NCBI RefSeq assembly: GCF_004345265.1
Contig: NZ_SLUM01000004.1
Span: 62,001 to 126,000 of the forward strand
Source of the DNA: Allofournierella massiliensis
Lineage (GTDB): Bacteria > Bacillota > Clostridia > Oscillospirales > Ruminococcaceae
Reading direction: 5' to 3'
DNA: 64,000 nt
Part shown: in pieces, positions 44,401-54,933 of the stretch
How the letters are laid out: every line of letters starts with the position of its first letter
How positions within the stretch are numbered: the first letter of the stretch is position 1
Program-made: the position numbers and the translations under genes
The notes under the pieces: model-generated
Told to the model about the DNA's origin: nothing
Databases searched by the model: none
The model's input: only the letters and a program-made list of their open reading frames with translations

Positions 44401-44613
44401 GTGGAGCTGGACGTGCTGTTTGTGGACGAGGGCTTCGGCACGCTGGACGCCGAAAGTCTGGAGCAGGCGGTGGCCACCCTGCACAGTCTGGTGCAGGGCC
44501 GGCGGATGGTGGGCATCATCAGCCATGTGCCGGAGCTGAAAAGCCGCATCGAGAATCAGCTGGTGGTCACCAAGACCCCCGGCGGCAGCACCGTGGCCCT
44601 GCGCAGGCTGTGA
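41419..44613 (+). CDS. sbcC: Exonuclease subunit SbcC (SMC/Rad50-like ATPase)
   Basis: ATPase partner of SbcD. The 1064 residues have an N-terminal Walker A GDTGAGKTT (35-43), then long coiled coils rich in Glu/Ala/Gln on both sides of a zinc hook CPVCG (Cys537 and Cys540), and a C-terminal ABC half with signature VGSLSGGETFQAALALALGL and Walker B LDVLFVDEGFGTLD. Length and layout are standard. The start at 41419 overlaps the sbcD stop. Coding GC content is very high in the coiled coils, which creates long antisense open frames. Confidence 0.96.
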   Translation: MRPMTLTLTAFGAYAGSQTVDFEAAGAGGLFLVTGDTGAGKTTLFDGVCYALFGKLTGRVRSEKMIRSDYADDTLETSAQLTFSHRGQVWRIWRRPAQTRRKKRGEGTREITADALLERLEGETAIPVAEGKEKVDAAVEELLGIQVDQFRQIAMIAQNQFAELLNKSGRDRSAILRQVFATERCDALQTRLKEMASASRAETEKQVDSLRQYLAGLRLPEMEEGQPPQPEAAELAELLADEGCVWRSARVLELAEHICQMDESELAGLDEQIAGLDETIKQSAGLLQSAREAARRQQQLAELEKRLAEQRAAEPEQLTAQARLKQWETAARLAPVWDGSEKARLAAQQAERLYEQASDRLAQLNAQGPRWAQAREQLNADQQTAARLTVQLERQAEALQQYDRMEQAKAEQMACEQELERLQTAQQQAQTLEEQQAAALEKTQALADSLPAALAAAQTAQKELERWQQARKTLAEVRRQMQELVKLQKQEQAARQTLQQASDALDGAQQAYMSADQLYRRDQAGLLARELTPGKPCPVCGSVHHPSPARGVTGAPDKEQLEALATAMETARNAYNDALQTSSTLTAQAGSAREQYIRLARQALAELEQELPPPEDVKALSRLVLDWDGRLDQLLEQAEALGQQRQAAVEAAGAAVNQLVGDREALEATRRQRSELREQQAKAAARRDSAARRAAELQAALPQASRAEAEATLSALKQQQKQLDASIRQTQQALEKYQQLLAAAESLQKERQNTREQAADEARQAAGHWEQALAESGMDADAFAAARHTEEEIDRLRTELEQARRARQETEALYNQLREQQKSAPVSGCVPGQLEQAMEEQEQRRKALNDARTRITGRLNANRSTMADVRTAGQRLEKAQQRQQLIQQLDATANGKLSGGLGKQKFEQYVLATYFADAVEAANQRLFAMTGGRYQLECHQMTAAETQAALDLDVLDNYTGKLRSVGSLSGGETFQAALALALGLSDVIQNYAGGVELDVLFVDEGFGTLDAESLEQAVATLHSLVQGRRMVGIISHVPELKSRIENQLVVTKTPGGSTVALRRL

Positions 44614-44636
44614 GCCGTGCAGGCAAAGCAAAACAG

Positions 44637-44672
44637 AAAAACACCCCCAACCGGCCGGTTGGGGGTGTTTTG
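44637..44672. terminator. Bidirectional terminator between sbcC and pfk
   Basis: Perfect stem of about 17 bp flanked by A-run and T-run, between convergent sbcC (plus) and the phosphofructokinase gene (minus). Confidence 0.92.
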
Positions 44673-44692
44673 TGGTTTGGGGGAAAGGCTGC

Positions 44693-45916
44693 TTACAGCC
44701 GGGTGTGCAGGGGCACGCCGCTCACATAGATGGGGATCTGCTCGCCCTGAATCAGGGGCCGGGCATAAGCCTCGAAGGAACCGTTCACCTGCATGCCGTC
44801 CGGAGCAATCCAGCTGGCGGGGATGGTCTTTTCCTTGTTGGCCACGGCCTGCACGTCCACGGTCTCGCAGTCCGCCACATAGGGGGCGTCCTGACGGCGA
44901 ACCAGCGCGCTCATCCGGCCGGTCTGGCCCTGAACGGCGGCCTGCACGGCCATGCCGCCTACCTGATAGGCCTCGTTCACGTCGATGCGGCTGGTCAGGT
45001 GGCTGGCGCACCGCTGCAGGGTGGACAGCTCGATGGCCCGGGTCTTGCAGCCCAGATGATGGCGAATCAGGCCCTCCAGATACCGGCTGGTGCCGGACAG
45101 GGTGACCTTGTGGCCGAAGGCGTCCACCGCACCGTCGCCGCCTGCCAGATCACACAGGAAGGCGCCGTCCTTGCGGCGCACACCTTCGCTGGCGGCGATC
45201 ACGATGTTGTTTTTCTCCCTGCGCAGCTCATCCACGCGGCGCAGGAACAGCTCCTCGCTGAAGGGAACCTCCGGCAGCAGGATCAGGTCCGGGCCATCGC
45301 AGTCCGCGCCCTTGGAAAGGCTGGCGGAGGCTGCCAGCCAGCCCGCGTGGCGGCCCATGATCTCGGTCACGGTCACGCTCTTCAGGTCGTACACGTTGGA
45401 ATCCCGGATGATCTCCTTCATCACGGTGGCGATGTACTTGGCCGCGCTGCCAAAGCCGGGGGTGTGGTCGGTGAGCATCAGGTCGTTGTCGATGGTCTTG
45501 GGCACACCGATGAACCGGATGGGGCTGCCGATGCGGCTGCCGTAGGCGGCCAGCTTGGCAATGGTGTCCATGCTGTCGTTGCCGCCGATGTAGAGCACCG
45601 CGTCGATCTGATAACGCTCGAACAGGCGGAACAGCGTCTGGTATACGCCTTCGTCCTGCTCGGGGGTGGGCAGCTTGTACCGGCAGCTGCCCAGATAGGA
45701 GGAGGGGGTGCGCTTGAGCAGCTCGATGTTCAGCGCGCTGCCCAGCAGCTGGTCCAGATCCAGCAGCTTTTCTGCCAGCAGGCCCTCGATGCCGTAGTGC
45801 ATGCCGTAAATGCGCCCGGCGCCGCAGGCACGAGCGGTTTCATACACGCCCGCCAGGCTGGAATTGATCACCGCGGTGGGGCCGCCGCTCTGCCCCACCA
45901 GAAAATTCATACCCAT
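44693..45916 (-). CDS. Pyrophosphate-type 6-phosphofructokinase
   Basis: Phosphorylates fructose-6-phosphate in glycolysis. The 407 residues have GGNDS (111-115) where ATP enzymes have GGDGS, and GVPKTIDND (137-145) with the Lys where ATP enzymes have Gly. That Lys and the Asn-Asp pair mark PPi-dependent enzymes, so pyrophosphate is the likely donor and the reaction is reversible. MGRHAGWLAASASLSK is the effector-region motif. Start ATG 45916 follows GAAGGAAG; a TTG one codon earlier is also possible. Own promoter at 45983. Confidence 0.92.
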   Translation of the reverse strand: MGMNFLVGQSGGPTAVINSSLAGVYETARACGAGRIYGMHYGIEGLLAEKLLDLDQLLGSALNIELLKRTPSSYLGSCRYKLPTPEQDEGVYQTLFRLFERYQIDAVLYIGGNDSMDTIAKLAAYGSRIGSPIRFIGVPKTIDNDLMLTDHTPGFGSAAKYIATVMKEIIRDSNVYDLKSVTVTEIMGRHAGWLAASASLSKGADCDGPDLILLPEVPFSEELFLRRVDELRREKNNIVIAASEGVRRKDGAFLCDLAGGDGAVDAFGHKVTLSGTSRYLEGLIRHHLGCKTRAIELSTLQRCASHLTSRIDVNEAYQVGGMAVQAAVQGQTGRMSALVRRQDAPYVADCETVDVQAVANKEKTIPASWIAPDGMQVNGSFEAYARPLIQGEQIPIYVSGVPLHTRL

Positions 45917-45982
45917 CAAAAATACACTTCCTTCTTCAAAAAGCGGGGCACCCGTTCGCCCCCTTGTGACACAACGCCTTTT

Positions 45983-46011
45983 ATTGTATCTTATTTATAG
46001 AAGAGCTGCAA
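45983..46011 (-). promoter_or_regulatory. Promoter of the phosphofructokinase gene
   Basis: TTGCAG, 17-bp spacer, TACAAT on the minus strand, about 66 bp before the start codon. Confidence 0.78.
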
Positions 46012-46106
46012 TAATCCCCCCGGCAATTTCGTATAAGGGTCAGACAGGCAACATTCTTTGCATGGAAAACTTGGTGGTTTTGCCAAAAAACAAGGAGGGA
46101 ACACAG

Positions 46107-47069
46107 ATGAAGCACAGGAAGAAATGGATCGCCGCGGCGCTTGCCGCCGCCCTTTTCACCGGCCTGTTCACCGGGTGCGGGGGAGCATCCGGCGCAACGG
46201 CCACCAGTACCGCTGCCGTGCAGGAGATCGCACAGGGCAGCGGGGAAGCCGGTGCGGTGGCCGATACCGCCAACGGAACCGGCGGCCAGACCAGCCTGGA
46301 TTCCGGCGCGCTCACCCCGCAGGACAGCCGCAAGATCATCTACAACGCCACCCTCTGGCTGGAGACAAAACAATACGATCAGGCCAGCGCCGCCCTGCTG
46401 GAAGCGGCCAGTCAGGCGGGGGCCTATGTGCAGAGCAGCGAGACCAGCGGCAGCGCCGAGCGGGGCGACCGCAGCGTGTATTACACCCTGCGCGTGCCGG
46501 CGGAGCATTACAGCGAATTTCTGAACGCGGCGGGGCAGGCCGCCAACCTTACCCGGCGCAGCGAGTCCACTCAGGACGTGACCGCCGAATACGTAGATCT
46601 GGAGGCCCGGCTGGCCAGCCTGGAGCAGCAGCGCCAGCGGCTGGATGAGCTGGCCGCCAAGGCCGAAAATCTGGAGGATCTTCTGGCCATCGAGAACCAG
46701 CGCACCCAGGTGCAGTACGAGATCGAAAGCTACACCGGCCAGATGAACGTTCTGAAGGATCAGATTGCATACAGCACGGTGGAGGTCTATCTGGACGAGG
46801 TCACCGAGCTCACCCCCCAGAGCCCCAGCTTTGTCAGCCGGGTGGGCTCCGCCTTCCGGGGCAGCTGGAACGGCTTTGTGGCCGTGGTGCAGGAGCTGGT
46901 GATCGGGCTGATCTACCTGCTGCCCTTCCTGGTGGTGGCGGCTGTGGTGATTGTCGTGGTGGTTCTGCTGGCCCGGCGGGCGGCGAAAAAGCATCCCCGG
47001 CCCTCCGCACAAAAGCAGCCCGGCACAGACGGCGCAAACCAGCCCCCGAAATACACCCAGATGAAATAA
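46107..47069 (+). CDS. DUF4349 lipoprotein
   Basis: 320-residue exported lipoprotein anchored at both ends. The signal peptide MKHRKKWIAAALAAALFTG leads to lipobox FTGC; a low-complexity linker (about 25-75) follows. The DUF4349 region (about 80-265) holds KIIYNATLWLETKQYDQASA and a coiled coil (EYVDLEARLASLEQQRQRLD), then LKDQIAYSTVEVYLDE. A C-terminal transmembrane helix (about 275-298) and a basic cytoplasmic tail close it. Function of the family is unknown; some members are encoded near envelope-stress genes. Start follows AAGGAGGGA. Confidence 0.9.
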   Translation: MKHRKKWIAAALAAALFTGLFTGCGGASGATATSTAAVQEIAQGSGEAGAVADTANGTGGQTSLDSGALTPQDSRKIIYNATLWLETKQYDQASAALLEAASQAGAYVQSSETSGSAERGDRSVYYTLRVPAEHYSEFLNAAGQAANLTRRSESTQDVTAEYVDLEARLASLEQQRQRLDELAAKAENLEDLLAIENQRTQVQYEIESYTGQMNVLKDQIAYSTVEVYLDEVTELTPQSPSFVSRVGSAFRGSWNGFVAVVQELVIGLIYLLPFLVVAAVVIVVVVLLARRAAKKHPRPSAQKQPGTDGANQPPKYTQMK

Positions 47070-47085
47070 CCGTATAAAACGCGCA

Positions 47086-47130
47086 ATGCCCCGGCGGGTT
47101 GCCAGCTTCCGGCCCGCCGGGGCATTTTTG
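47086..47130 (+). terminator. Terminator of the DUF4349 gene
   Basis: Strong stem of about 13 bp (47086-47098 with 47113-47126) ending in T5. Confidence 0.9.
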
Positions 47131-47182
47131 CGCCCATGCCAACTTTTGGGGCGGAAATTCCCGCCGCTGTGTGCTATAATAA

Positions 47183-48910
<1,728 letters not shown>

Positions 48911-48923
48911 TCGAAGCAAAAAG

Positions 48924-48973
48924 AAAAAAGAGCGCGGGCTCCCTTCCGCTGGAACGGGAGCCCGCGCTTTTTG
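48924..48973. terminator. Bidirectional terminator between convergent genes
   Basis: Near-perfect stem of about 17 bp flanked by A6 and T5, 14 bp after the plus-strand stop and 16 bp from the minus-strand stop. Confidence 0.92.
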
Positions 48974-48988
48974 ATTTGCTTTCCAATA

Positions 48989-50125
48989 TCATTCGGCGGG
49001 GGTGTCGAACTGGGCGCTCACCTGGGCCAGCAGCTGGCGGATGGGCAGATGCTGGGGGCAGGCGGCTTCGCACTGGCCGCAGCCGATGCAGTCCGCCGCT
49101 TTGCCGTGGCCGCCACGGGTGCATACGCCGTAATAGGTGGCGGCGCCCATGTCGTTGAACAGGTTCCGGCTGTTGGCGCAGGCAAACAGCTCGGGGATGG
49201 CAATGGCCTTGGGGCAGCCGTCCACGCAGTAGCGGCAGCCGGTGCAGCCGATGCTCTTCAGCCCGGCCAGCGCCGCCCGGGCGCCGTTCACCGCCTGCCA
49301 TTCCCGGGGCGAAAGGGCCCGGAAGTCCCGGAACAGGCCCAGATTTTCCTCCATCTGGGCCGGGTCGCTCATGCCGCTGAGCACCATGCCCACGCCCGCG
49401 AAGCTGGCGGCGAAACGCAGGGCATAGCCGGCGGGGCTGCCCTCCATGCCGGCAAAGCTCTCGGCTGCCTGCGGAGGCAGGTTGGCCAGTGCGCCGCCCC
49501 GCACCGGCTCCATCACGATCACGGGCTTTTGAAAGCGGCGGCAGATCTCATACAGTACCCGGCTTTCCACACTGGGGCTGTCGTAGTCGGCGTAGTTGAA
49601 CTGAATCTGCACCACCTCAATGTCCGGCTGCTCGGTGAGAATCTGCTCCAGCAGGGCGGGCTTGTCGTGGAAGGAGATGCCGATGTGCCGGATGTACCCT
49701 TCCTCCTTCAGCTGCCGGGCCACGGCGAAGGCGTTGCAGGCACAGTATTTGGGGTAGTAGTTGGCGTTCATGGCGTGCATCAGGTAGAAGTCAAAGTATT
49801 CCACCCCGCAGGCCTCCAGCTGGGAAAAGAACAGGGGACGGATCTCCTCCTCTCTTTTGAAAAAGCTGTTGGACAGCTTGTCTGCCAGCAGGTAACGCTC
49901 CCGGGGGTAGCGGCTGGTCAGGCAGTGGCGCAGGGCGGTTTCGCTTTTGCCGTTCAGGTAGCCGTGGGCGGTGTCGAAATAGCAGAAGCCTGCTGCCAGA
50001 AAATCGTCCACCATGCGGCAGGTCTTTTCAAAATCCACCTGACTGGTCGGGTCGGCGGCGGGGCCGGTAAGGGGCAGGCGCATGCAGCCGAACCCCAGTT
50101 TTTTGGTTCCAAACAGTTCTTCCAT
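48989..50125 (-). CDS. Aldo/keto reductase with C-terminal ferredoxin domain
   Basis: 378-residue oxidoreductase. The N-terminal TIM barrel (about 1-280) has KKLGFGCMRLPLTG, the catalytic Asp/Tyr in FDTAHGYLNG, the Lys in LLADKLS and the His in FYLMHAMN. The C-terminal part holds two ferredoxin-type Cys clusters, CTGCRYCVDGCP and CIGCGQCEAACP, for up to two [4Fe-4S] centres. This fusion is common in anaerobes; natural substrate unknown. The ATG at 50125 follows GGAGGG; the longer open frame upstream is antisense to typA. Confidence 0.92.
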   Translation of the reverse strand: MEELFGTKKLGFGCMRLPLTGPAADPTSQVDFEKTCRMVDDFLAAGFCYFDTAHGYLNGKSETALRHCLTSRYPRERYLLADKLSNSFFKREEEIRPLFFSQLEACGVEYFDFYLMHAMNANYYPKYCACNAFAVARQLKEEGYIRHIGISFHDKPALLEQILTEQPDIEVVQIQFNYADYDSPSVESRVLYEICRRFQKPVIVMEPVRGGALANLPPQAAESFAGMEGSPAGYALRFAASFAGVGMVLSGMSDPAQMEENLGLFRDFRALSPREWQAVNGARAALAGLKSIGCTGCRYCVDGCPKAIAIPELFACANSRNLFNDMGAATYYGVCTRGGHGKAADCIGCGQCEAACPQHLPIRQLLAQVSAQFDTPAE

Positions 50126-50202
50126 GGCAAAGAGCCCTCCGTTGCATTGAATTCTGTTTTCATCATAAAGCGGGGCAGGGGGCTTGTCAACGGGAAGAAT
50201 AC

Positions 50203-50233
50203 AAAAAGCCCCTGCGCCGGGTGGCACAGGGGC
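50203..50233 (-). terminator. Terminator of typA
   Basis: GC stem of about 11 bp (right arm 50223-50233) followed by T5 on the minus strand, 30 bp after the typA stop. Confidence 0.85.
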
Positions 50234-50262
50234 GGATGCTCGATTCAGAGAAGGGGAGCGGC

Positions 50263-52089
50263 TTAGCCGTTCTTCTTGCCCTTCAGCTGCTTCATGCGCA
50301 TGTCGTGGTTCAGGATGCGCTTGCGGATGCGCAGGTTCTCGGGGGTAACCTCCAGCAGCTCGTCGGGAGCCAGGAACTCCAGGCAGGCTTCCAGGCTGAA
50401 CTTGGAAACGGGAACCAGACGCAGGGCGTCGTCGGAACCGGAAGCACGGGTGTTGGTCAGGTGCTTGGTCTTGCAGACGTTCACGCTGATGTCCTCGCCG
50501 GTGGGGGTGTAACCGATGACCATGCCCTCGTAGACCTTCTCGCCCGGGGTCACGATCAGGGTGCCGCGCTGCTGGGCGTTGAACAGGCCGTAGGTCACGG
50601 CGTCGCCGGTCTCGAAGCTCACCAGGCTGCCGGTGCTGCGGCAGGTGATGTCGCCGCACCAGGCGTCGTAGCCGTCAAAAATGGTGTTCAGGATGCCCTC
50701 GCCGTGGGTATCGGTGAGGAACTGGCTGCGGTAGCCGAACAGGCCGCGGCTGGGCATACGGAACTCCAGACGCACGCGGGTACCGATGGGCTCCATCTGC
50801 TGCAGGATGGCCTTGCGGGAGCCCAGAGCGGTCATGACCGCGCCCTGATACTCGGTGGGGGTGTCGATGACAACGCGCTCGAAGGGCTCCATCAGCTGGC
50901 CGTCCTCCTCGTGGGTCAGAACCTTCGGGGGGCTGACCTGCAGCTCGTAGCCTTCGCGGCGCATGGTTTCGATCAGGATGGACAGGTGCATCTCGCCACG
51001 GCCCATTACGCGGAAGGAATCGCTGGTGGCGGAGTCCTCAACCTTCAGGGCCACGTCCTTCAGCAGCTCGCGCTGCAGGCGGTCGCGGATCTGGCGGCTG
51101 GTCACGAACTTGCCTTCGCGGCCGGCGAAGGGGCTGTCGTTTACGGCGAAGGTCATCTCCACGGTGGGATCGTTGATCTTCACGAAGGGCAGGGGCTCCA
51201 CGTTGGCGGGATCGCACAGGGTGTTGCCGATGGTCACATCGGTGATGCCGGAGAAGGCGACAATATCGCCGGCAGAGGCTTCCTCGGCGGGCTCACGGCC
51301 ATTGGCCTTGAACTCGTACAGCTTGGTGATGCGGCCCTTGATGGAAACGCTGGGGTCGTGCCAGTCGCAAACCTGCACGTCCTGACCAACCTTCATGCGG
51401 CCGTTCTGGATGCGGCCGATGCCGATACGGCCCACGAACTCGTTGTAGTCCACGCTGGAGCACAGCATCTGGAAGGGAGCGTCCGGGTCCCCCTCGGGGC
51501 CCTTCACGTATTCCAGAATGGTGTCGAACAGGGGCTTCAGGTCGGTGCCGGGCACATCCGGGCTGTAGCTGGCGGTGCCGGCGCGGCCGGAGCAGAACAC
51601 CATGGGGCTGTCCAGCTGCTCGTCGGTGGCGCCCAGATCCATGAGCAGAAGCAGAACTTCGTCGATTACTTCCTTGATGCGGGCGTCGGGCCGGTCGATC
51701 TTGTTTACGGCGATGACCAGGTTCAGGTTCTGCTGCAGGGCCTTCTGCAGCACGAAACGGGTCTGGGGCATGCAGCCCTCGGCGGCATCCACCAGCAGCA
51801 GCACGCCGTTGACCATCTTCAGAACACGCTCAACCTCGCCGCCGAAGTCGGCGTGGCCCGGGGTGTCCACGATGTTGATCTTCACACCGTTGTACACAGT
51901 GGAGCAGTTCTTGGCCAGAATGGTGATGCCGCGCTCCCGCTCGATGTCGCCGGAGTCCATCACGCGCTCGGCCACCTGCTGATTTTCACGAAACGCGCCG
52001 CTCTGCTTCAGCATCTGGTCCACCAGGGTGGTTTTACCATGGTCAACGTGGGCGATGATGGCAATGTTGCGCAAATCTTTACGTTCCAT
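50263..52089 (-). CDS. typA: Translational GTPase TypA/BipA
   Basis: Ribosome-associated GTPase of the EF-G/LepA group involved in ribosome assembly and stress growth. The 608 residues start with G1 AHVDHGKTT (13-21), switch ERERGITILAKN, G3 DTPGHADFGGEVERVL and G4 NKIDRPDAR, followed by domain II, the two EF-G-like domains (GEMHLSILIETMRREGYELQ) and the BipA-specific C-terminal domain ending LKGKKNG. Length is standard. It has its own promoter 75 bp upstream. Confidence 0.97.
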   Translation of the reverse strand: MERKDLRNIAIIAHVDHGKTTLVDQMLKQSGAFRENQQVAERVMDSGDIERERGITILAKNCSTVYNGVKINIVDTPGHADFGGEVERVLKMVNGVLLLVDAAEGCMPQTRFVLQKALQQNLNLVIAVNKIDRPDARIKEVIDEVLLLLMDLGATDEQLDSPMVFCSGRAGTASYSPDVPGTDLKPLFDTILEYVKGPEGDPDAPFQMLCSSVDYNEFVGRIGIGRIQNGRMKVGQDVQVCDWHDPSVSIKGRITKLYEFKANGREPAEEASAGDIVAFSGITDVTIGNTLCDPANVEPLPFVKINDPTVEMTFAVNDSPFAGREGKFVTSRQIRDRLQRELLKDVALKVEDSATSDSFRVMGRGEMHLSILIETMRREGYELQVSPPKVLTHEEDGQLMEPFERVVIDTPTEYQGAVMTALGSRKAILQQMEPIGTRVRLEFRMPSRGLFGYRSQFLTDTHGEGILNTIFDGYDAWCGDITCRSTGSLVSFETGDAVTYGLFNAQQRGTLIVTPGEKVYEGMVIGYTPTGEDISVNVCKTKHLTNTRASGSDDALRLVPVSKFSLEACLEFLAPDELLEVTPENLRIRKRILNHDMRMKQLKGKKNG

Positions 52090-52165
52090 ATTGTTATCCT
52101 TTCTGAATTGGATCGCTAAGTTGGATCGCTTCTTATATAATTACATCTATTCGTAACCTTACCTA

Positions 52166-52194
52166 TACTAAAGCAGGAAAAAAGGTTTGTCAAG
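52166..52194 (-). promoter_or_regulatory. Promoter of typA
   Basis: TTGACA, 17-bp spacer, TAGTAT on the minus strand, about 77 bp before the ATG. Confidence 0.85.
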
Positions 52195-52229
52195 AATATA
52201 CAAATGATTTTTAACAGCATTGGGCGTTG

Positions 52230-54773
52230 TTACAAGGGTTTTTGGCTGCGGGGCCGGGCTTTCTGGGCTGTATGACCAAGGCGGCGCGCCGTCAGCCAGG
52301 CAGCTGCAGCGCCCAGGCTGCACAGGCTGACTGCCGTGCCGGCCTTCAGCCCGGCGGGGGTGAAGCAAAGGGTGACCTGATGCTCGCCGGGGGTGATCTG
52401 CGCGGTGAGCAGTGCGCCCCAGCCTGTGCCGGTGGATACCGGCTCACCGTCCACCAGCACCTGCCAGCCGGGCTCGGCGGGAATGCTGGTGAACAGGGTG
52501 GTGCAGCCCTGGGGCACCTGAATGGTTCCGCGCACAAGGCCGGGGGCAAAGGTCTCCACCTGAAGTCCCTGCTGCTGCAGGCGGGCGCAGGCATCGGCCA
52601 GTGCCCGGCTGTCCTCCACGGCGAAACTCCAGCCGCCCAGAGAAAGCGTGTCCGCCTGCGGGTGCAGTTCCACGGTGACCGTCTGGCCCGCCTGAACCGA
52701 ACCCAGGCAAAGGGTGCCGTTGCTCTGCTGCAAAAGGGTCTGACCCGCCGCTTCGCCGTCCACAAGGACATCGGCTCCGCAGTACTGGTCGTACACCGGA
52801 AAGCTGGCATACAGCACGCCGGAGACCGGGGCGGTGAGAGAAAAACGCAGGGCGGCGTTTTCGCCGGTCACGGTGTAGTGCAGCCCGTCCGCCCCGGCTT
52901 CCATCCCCTGAACGGAGGGTTCTGTCTCAATGGAATGCAGAATGGCGGCATCCTCACCCAACAGGGTGTTGTAGACCTGATTCAGGTTGTCGAAAGGCCG
53001 GTCCAGTGCAAGCCGTGCACTGTCTGTGCCTGCCGCCGCGGTGACCAGCGGCAGGGCGCAGGGATTTTCCCACACATCGCCCTGCTGCTGCCATTGGCCG
53101 GAGGCTGTGCCGCCCAGCTGCCAGCGCAGGCCCAGCAGACTGGCGGTGCTCTGGGTCAGACCGTCGGCCCAGCTCATCCAGCCGCTGGTGCCGCTGCAGC
53201 CCAGAGCGCGCATCAGTTCATAGGTCGCTTCGGAATAGCTGCTGCTGTAGTGGCTCAGACCGTTGTAGTTCAGCAAAAAGGGCGTGTTCTGCCCGCCTTC
53301 GGCCAGCTGCATCCGGGCCGAGGGATCCTGCCCGCTGTATTCGTTCACGGTGGCCTGCCACTGCTCCGTCAGCTGAGGCAGGGTGGATGGAAATGGCTCA
53401 AAGGCTTCCAGCGCGGCCCAGCCGTTGGCCGCAAGCTCCGCCGTAAGGCAGAGTGCAGCCAGCAGCGCCGCTGCCCGCCGCCGGGGTATTGTGAGCAGCA
53501 GCACGGCAGCCGCCAGACAGCACAGAGCAAGTGCCGCTGCCCAGCCGGGAACCAGTTCCAGCCACCAGCCCGCGGCCAGCAGCAGCGCAACCAGATCGGG
53601 CGCAGCCCACCGGCGGATGGTGGACAGATGCTCCGCAAGCCCCTTGCCGCCCAACGCGGCCAGCTCCAGCAGGGTGAAGATGAACAGAAAGCTGTAACGG
53701 TAATTGAACCAGCTGGGGCTCTGGAAGCCATGCCACACAAGATCCGGCGCGCGCAGCCAGAAGCTGCACAGCAGGCAGACCATAAGCCCGCCGCCCGCCA
53801 GCTTCGGGCGCAGCGGGCCGGGGCGAAGAAAAAACAGTGCCGCCAGCACCAGAGGAAGGGTACCGCAAAAGATAAGCGGCAGCGTGTTGGTATCCTGCCC
53901 GGCGGGGTAGGCCCCCGCGAACAGCTGGCCCAGCAGCTGTGGAAAGGAGAAATTGGTGGAAAAGCCCCATTCCATGGCCGCCTGGGCCTTGCCCTGCCCC
54001 AGAGCCTTTGCCACCGGCAGCAGCATCCAGGCATTCAGCCCGCCTGCCAGCAGGCTGGCCAGCGCAAACCGCCCGGCGGCCCGCCCTTTGTGCCCGGCCG
54101 CGCTGCCCCCGGCAAGCCCGAAGAGAAAATAGAGCAGGGAATACAGGCAGAGCATCCAGCCGATGTAATAGCAGCAGAAGATTCCCGCCGCAAGGCTCAG
54201 CAGGTACAGCCAGGGGGAACGGCCGTCCAGAATGCGCCGGATGCCCCAGGCAATCAGCGGCAGAGCAATGAGAGCGTCCATCCACATGATGTTCTGGGAA
54301 AAGCCCAGCAGGTAACCGCTCAGCGCCCAGGCCCAGCTGAGCGGAACCGGGAGCCATCCGCCCACCCGGCGGCGCAGAAACAGATTCATCGAAAGCCCGG
54401 CGCAGCCCGCCTTGGCCAGGGTGAGCAGGGTCACGGCGGTGGGCATCTGGGCGGTGGGAAACAAAAGAACCAGAAAATTAAAAGGGCTGAACAGATAGTA
54501 GGCGGCCCAGCTGAGGGCCTCGCCGCCCAGAGCCTTGTGCCAGGTGTAAAACAGCCCCCGGCCGAACAGCTCGGAAAAGTCGGCCAGAAAATGGGAATAC
54601 TGGCCGTCCATGTCTCCGAAGAACAGGCTGTTCGGCCCGAAGGGGGCCACGCCCCGGGTGGCATACAGCCCGGCCAGCAGCACCACAGGCACCAGTGCAG
54701 CGGAAAGAACGGGGCAAAGCCGGCGCAGCCGGAGGGCGGTGGGATGCCGGGAAGAAAGGGAAGGGGAATTCAT
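52230..54773 (-). CDS. YfhO-family integral membrane protein
   Basis: 847-residue protein. About twelve helices occupy residues 20-480, with the family loop PFGPNSLFFGDMDGQYSHFL after helix 1 and LGFSQNIMWMDALIALPLIA. A soluble beta-rich exterior domain (about 490-815) follows, then a last helix and a basic tail ending RPRSQKPL. Relatives (B. subtilis YfhO) are linked to glycosylation of teichoic acids, a GT-C role; here that is inference. The ATG at 54773 follows AAAGGAG. Upstream in-frame codons would use the tRNA-Val promoter region and are rejected. Confidence 0.87.
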   Translation of the reverse strand: MNSPSLSSRHPTALRLRRLCPVLSAALVPVVLLAGLYATRGVAPFGPNSLFFGDMDGQYSHFLADFSELFGRGLFYTWHKALGGEALSWAAYYLFSPFNFLVLLFPTAQMPTAVTLLTLAKAGCAGLSMNLFLRRRVGGWLPVPLSWAWALSGYLLGFSQNIMWMDALIALPLIAWGIRRILDGRSPWLYLLSLAAGIFCCYYIGWMLCLYSLLYFLFGLAGGSAAGHKGRAAGRFALASLLAGGLNAWMLLPVAKALGQGKAQAAMEWGFSTNFSFPQLLGQLFAGAYPAGQDTNTLPLIFCGTLPLVLAALFFLRPGPLRPKLAGGGLMVCLLCSFWLRAPDLVWHGFQSPSWFNYRYSFLFIFTLLELAALGGKGLAEHLSTIRRWAAPDLVALLLAAGWWLELVPGWAAALALCCLAAAVLLLTIPRRRAAALLAALCLTAELAANGWAALEAFEPFPSTLPQLTEQWQATVNEYSGQDPSARMQLAEGGQNTPFLLNYNGLSHYSSSYSEATYELMRALGCSGTSGWMSWADGLTQSTASLLGLRWQLGGTASGQWQQQGDVWENPCALPLVTAAAGTDSARLALDRPFDNLNQVYNTLLGEDAAILHSIETEPSVQGMEAGADGLHYTVTGENAALRFSLTAPVSGVLYASFPVYDQYCGADVLVDGEAAGQTLLQQSNGTLCLGSVQAGQTVTVELHPQADTLSLGGWSFAVEDSRALADACARLQQQGLQVETFAPGLVRGTIQVPQGCTTLFTSIPAEPGWQVLVDGEPVSTGTGWGALLTAQITPGEHQVTLCFTPAGLKAGTAVSLCSLGAAAAWLTARRLGHTAQKARPRSQKPL

Positions 54774-54885
54774 ATCGGTGCTCCTTTCCATGGGGCAGCG
54801 TGTATCTGCTGCGGCTAAGAAAAACCGGCAGAAAAGCGCCGGAACGGGAAAAATGAAAAAAGAAAAAATTTTTTCGGAAAAATGC

Positions 54886-54914
54886 TTGCAATTTGAAAAA
54901 AGATTCGATATAAT
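54886..54914 (+). promoter_or_regulatory. Promoter of tRNA-Val
   Basis: TTGCAA, 17-bp spacer, TATAAT, 19 bp before the tRNA 5' end. Confidence 0.88.
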
Positions 54915-54933
54915 AATCAAGCCGAAAGGACAT

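Noticed and set aside
45810-46106. N-terminal extension of the DUF4349 lipoprotein
   Set aside because: It would place 99 residues before a clear signal peptide and overlap the divergent phosphofructokinase promoter.
50221-52119. 632-codon plus-strand frame opposite typA
   Set aside because: typA is complete with all GTPase motifs; the antisense frame has no start signals or family match.
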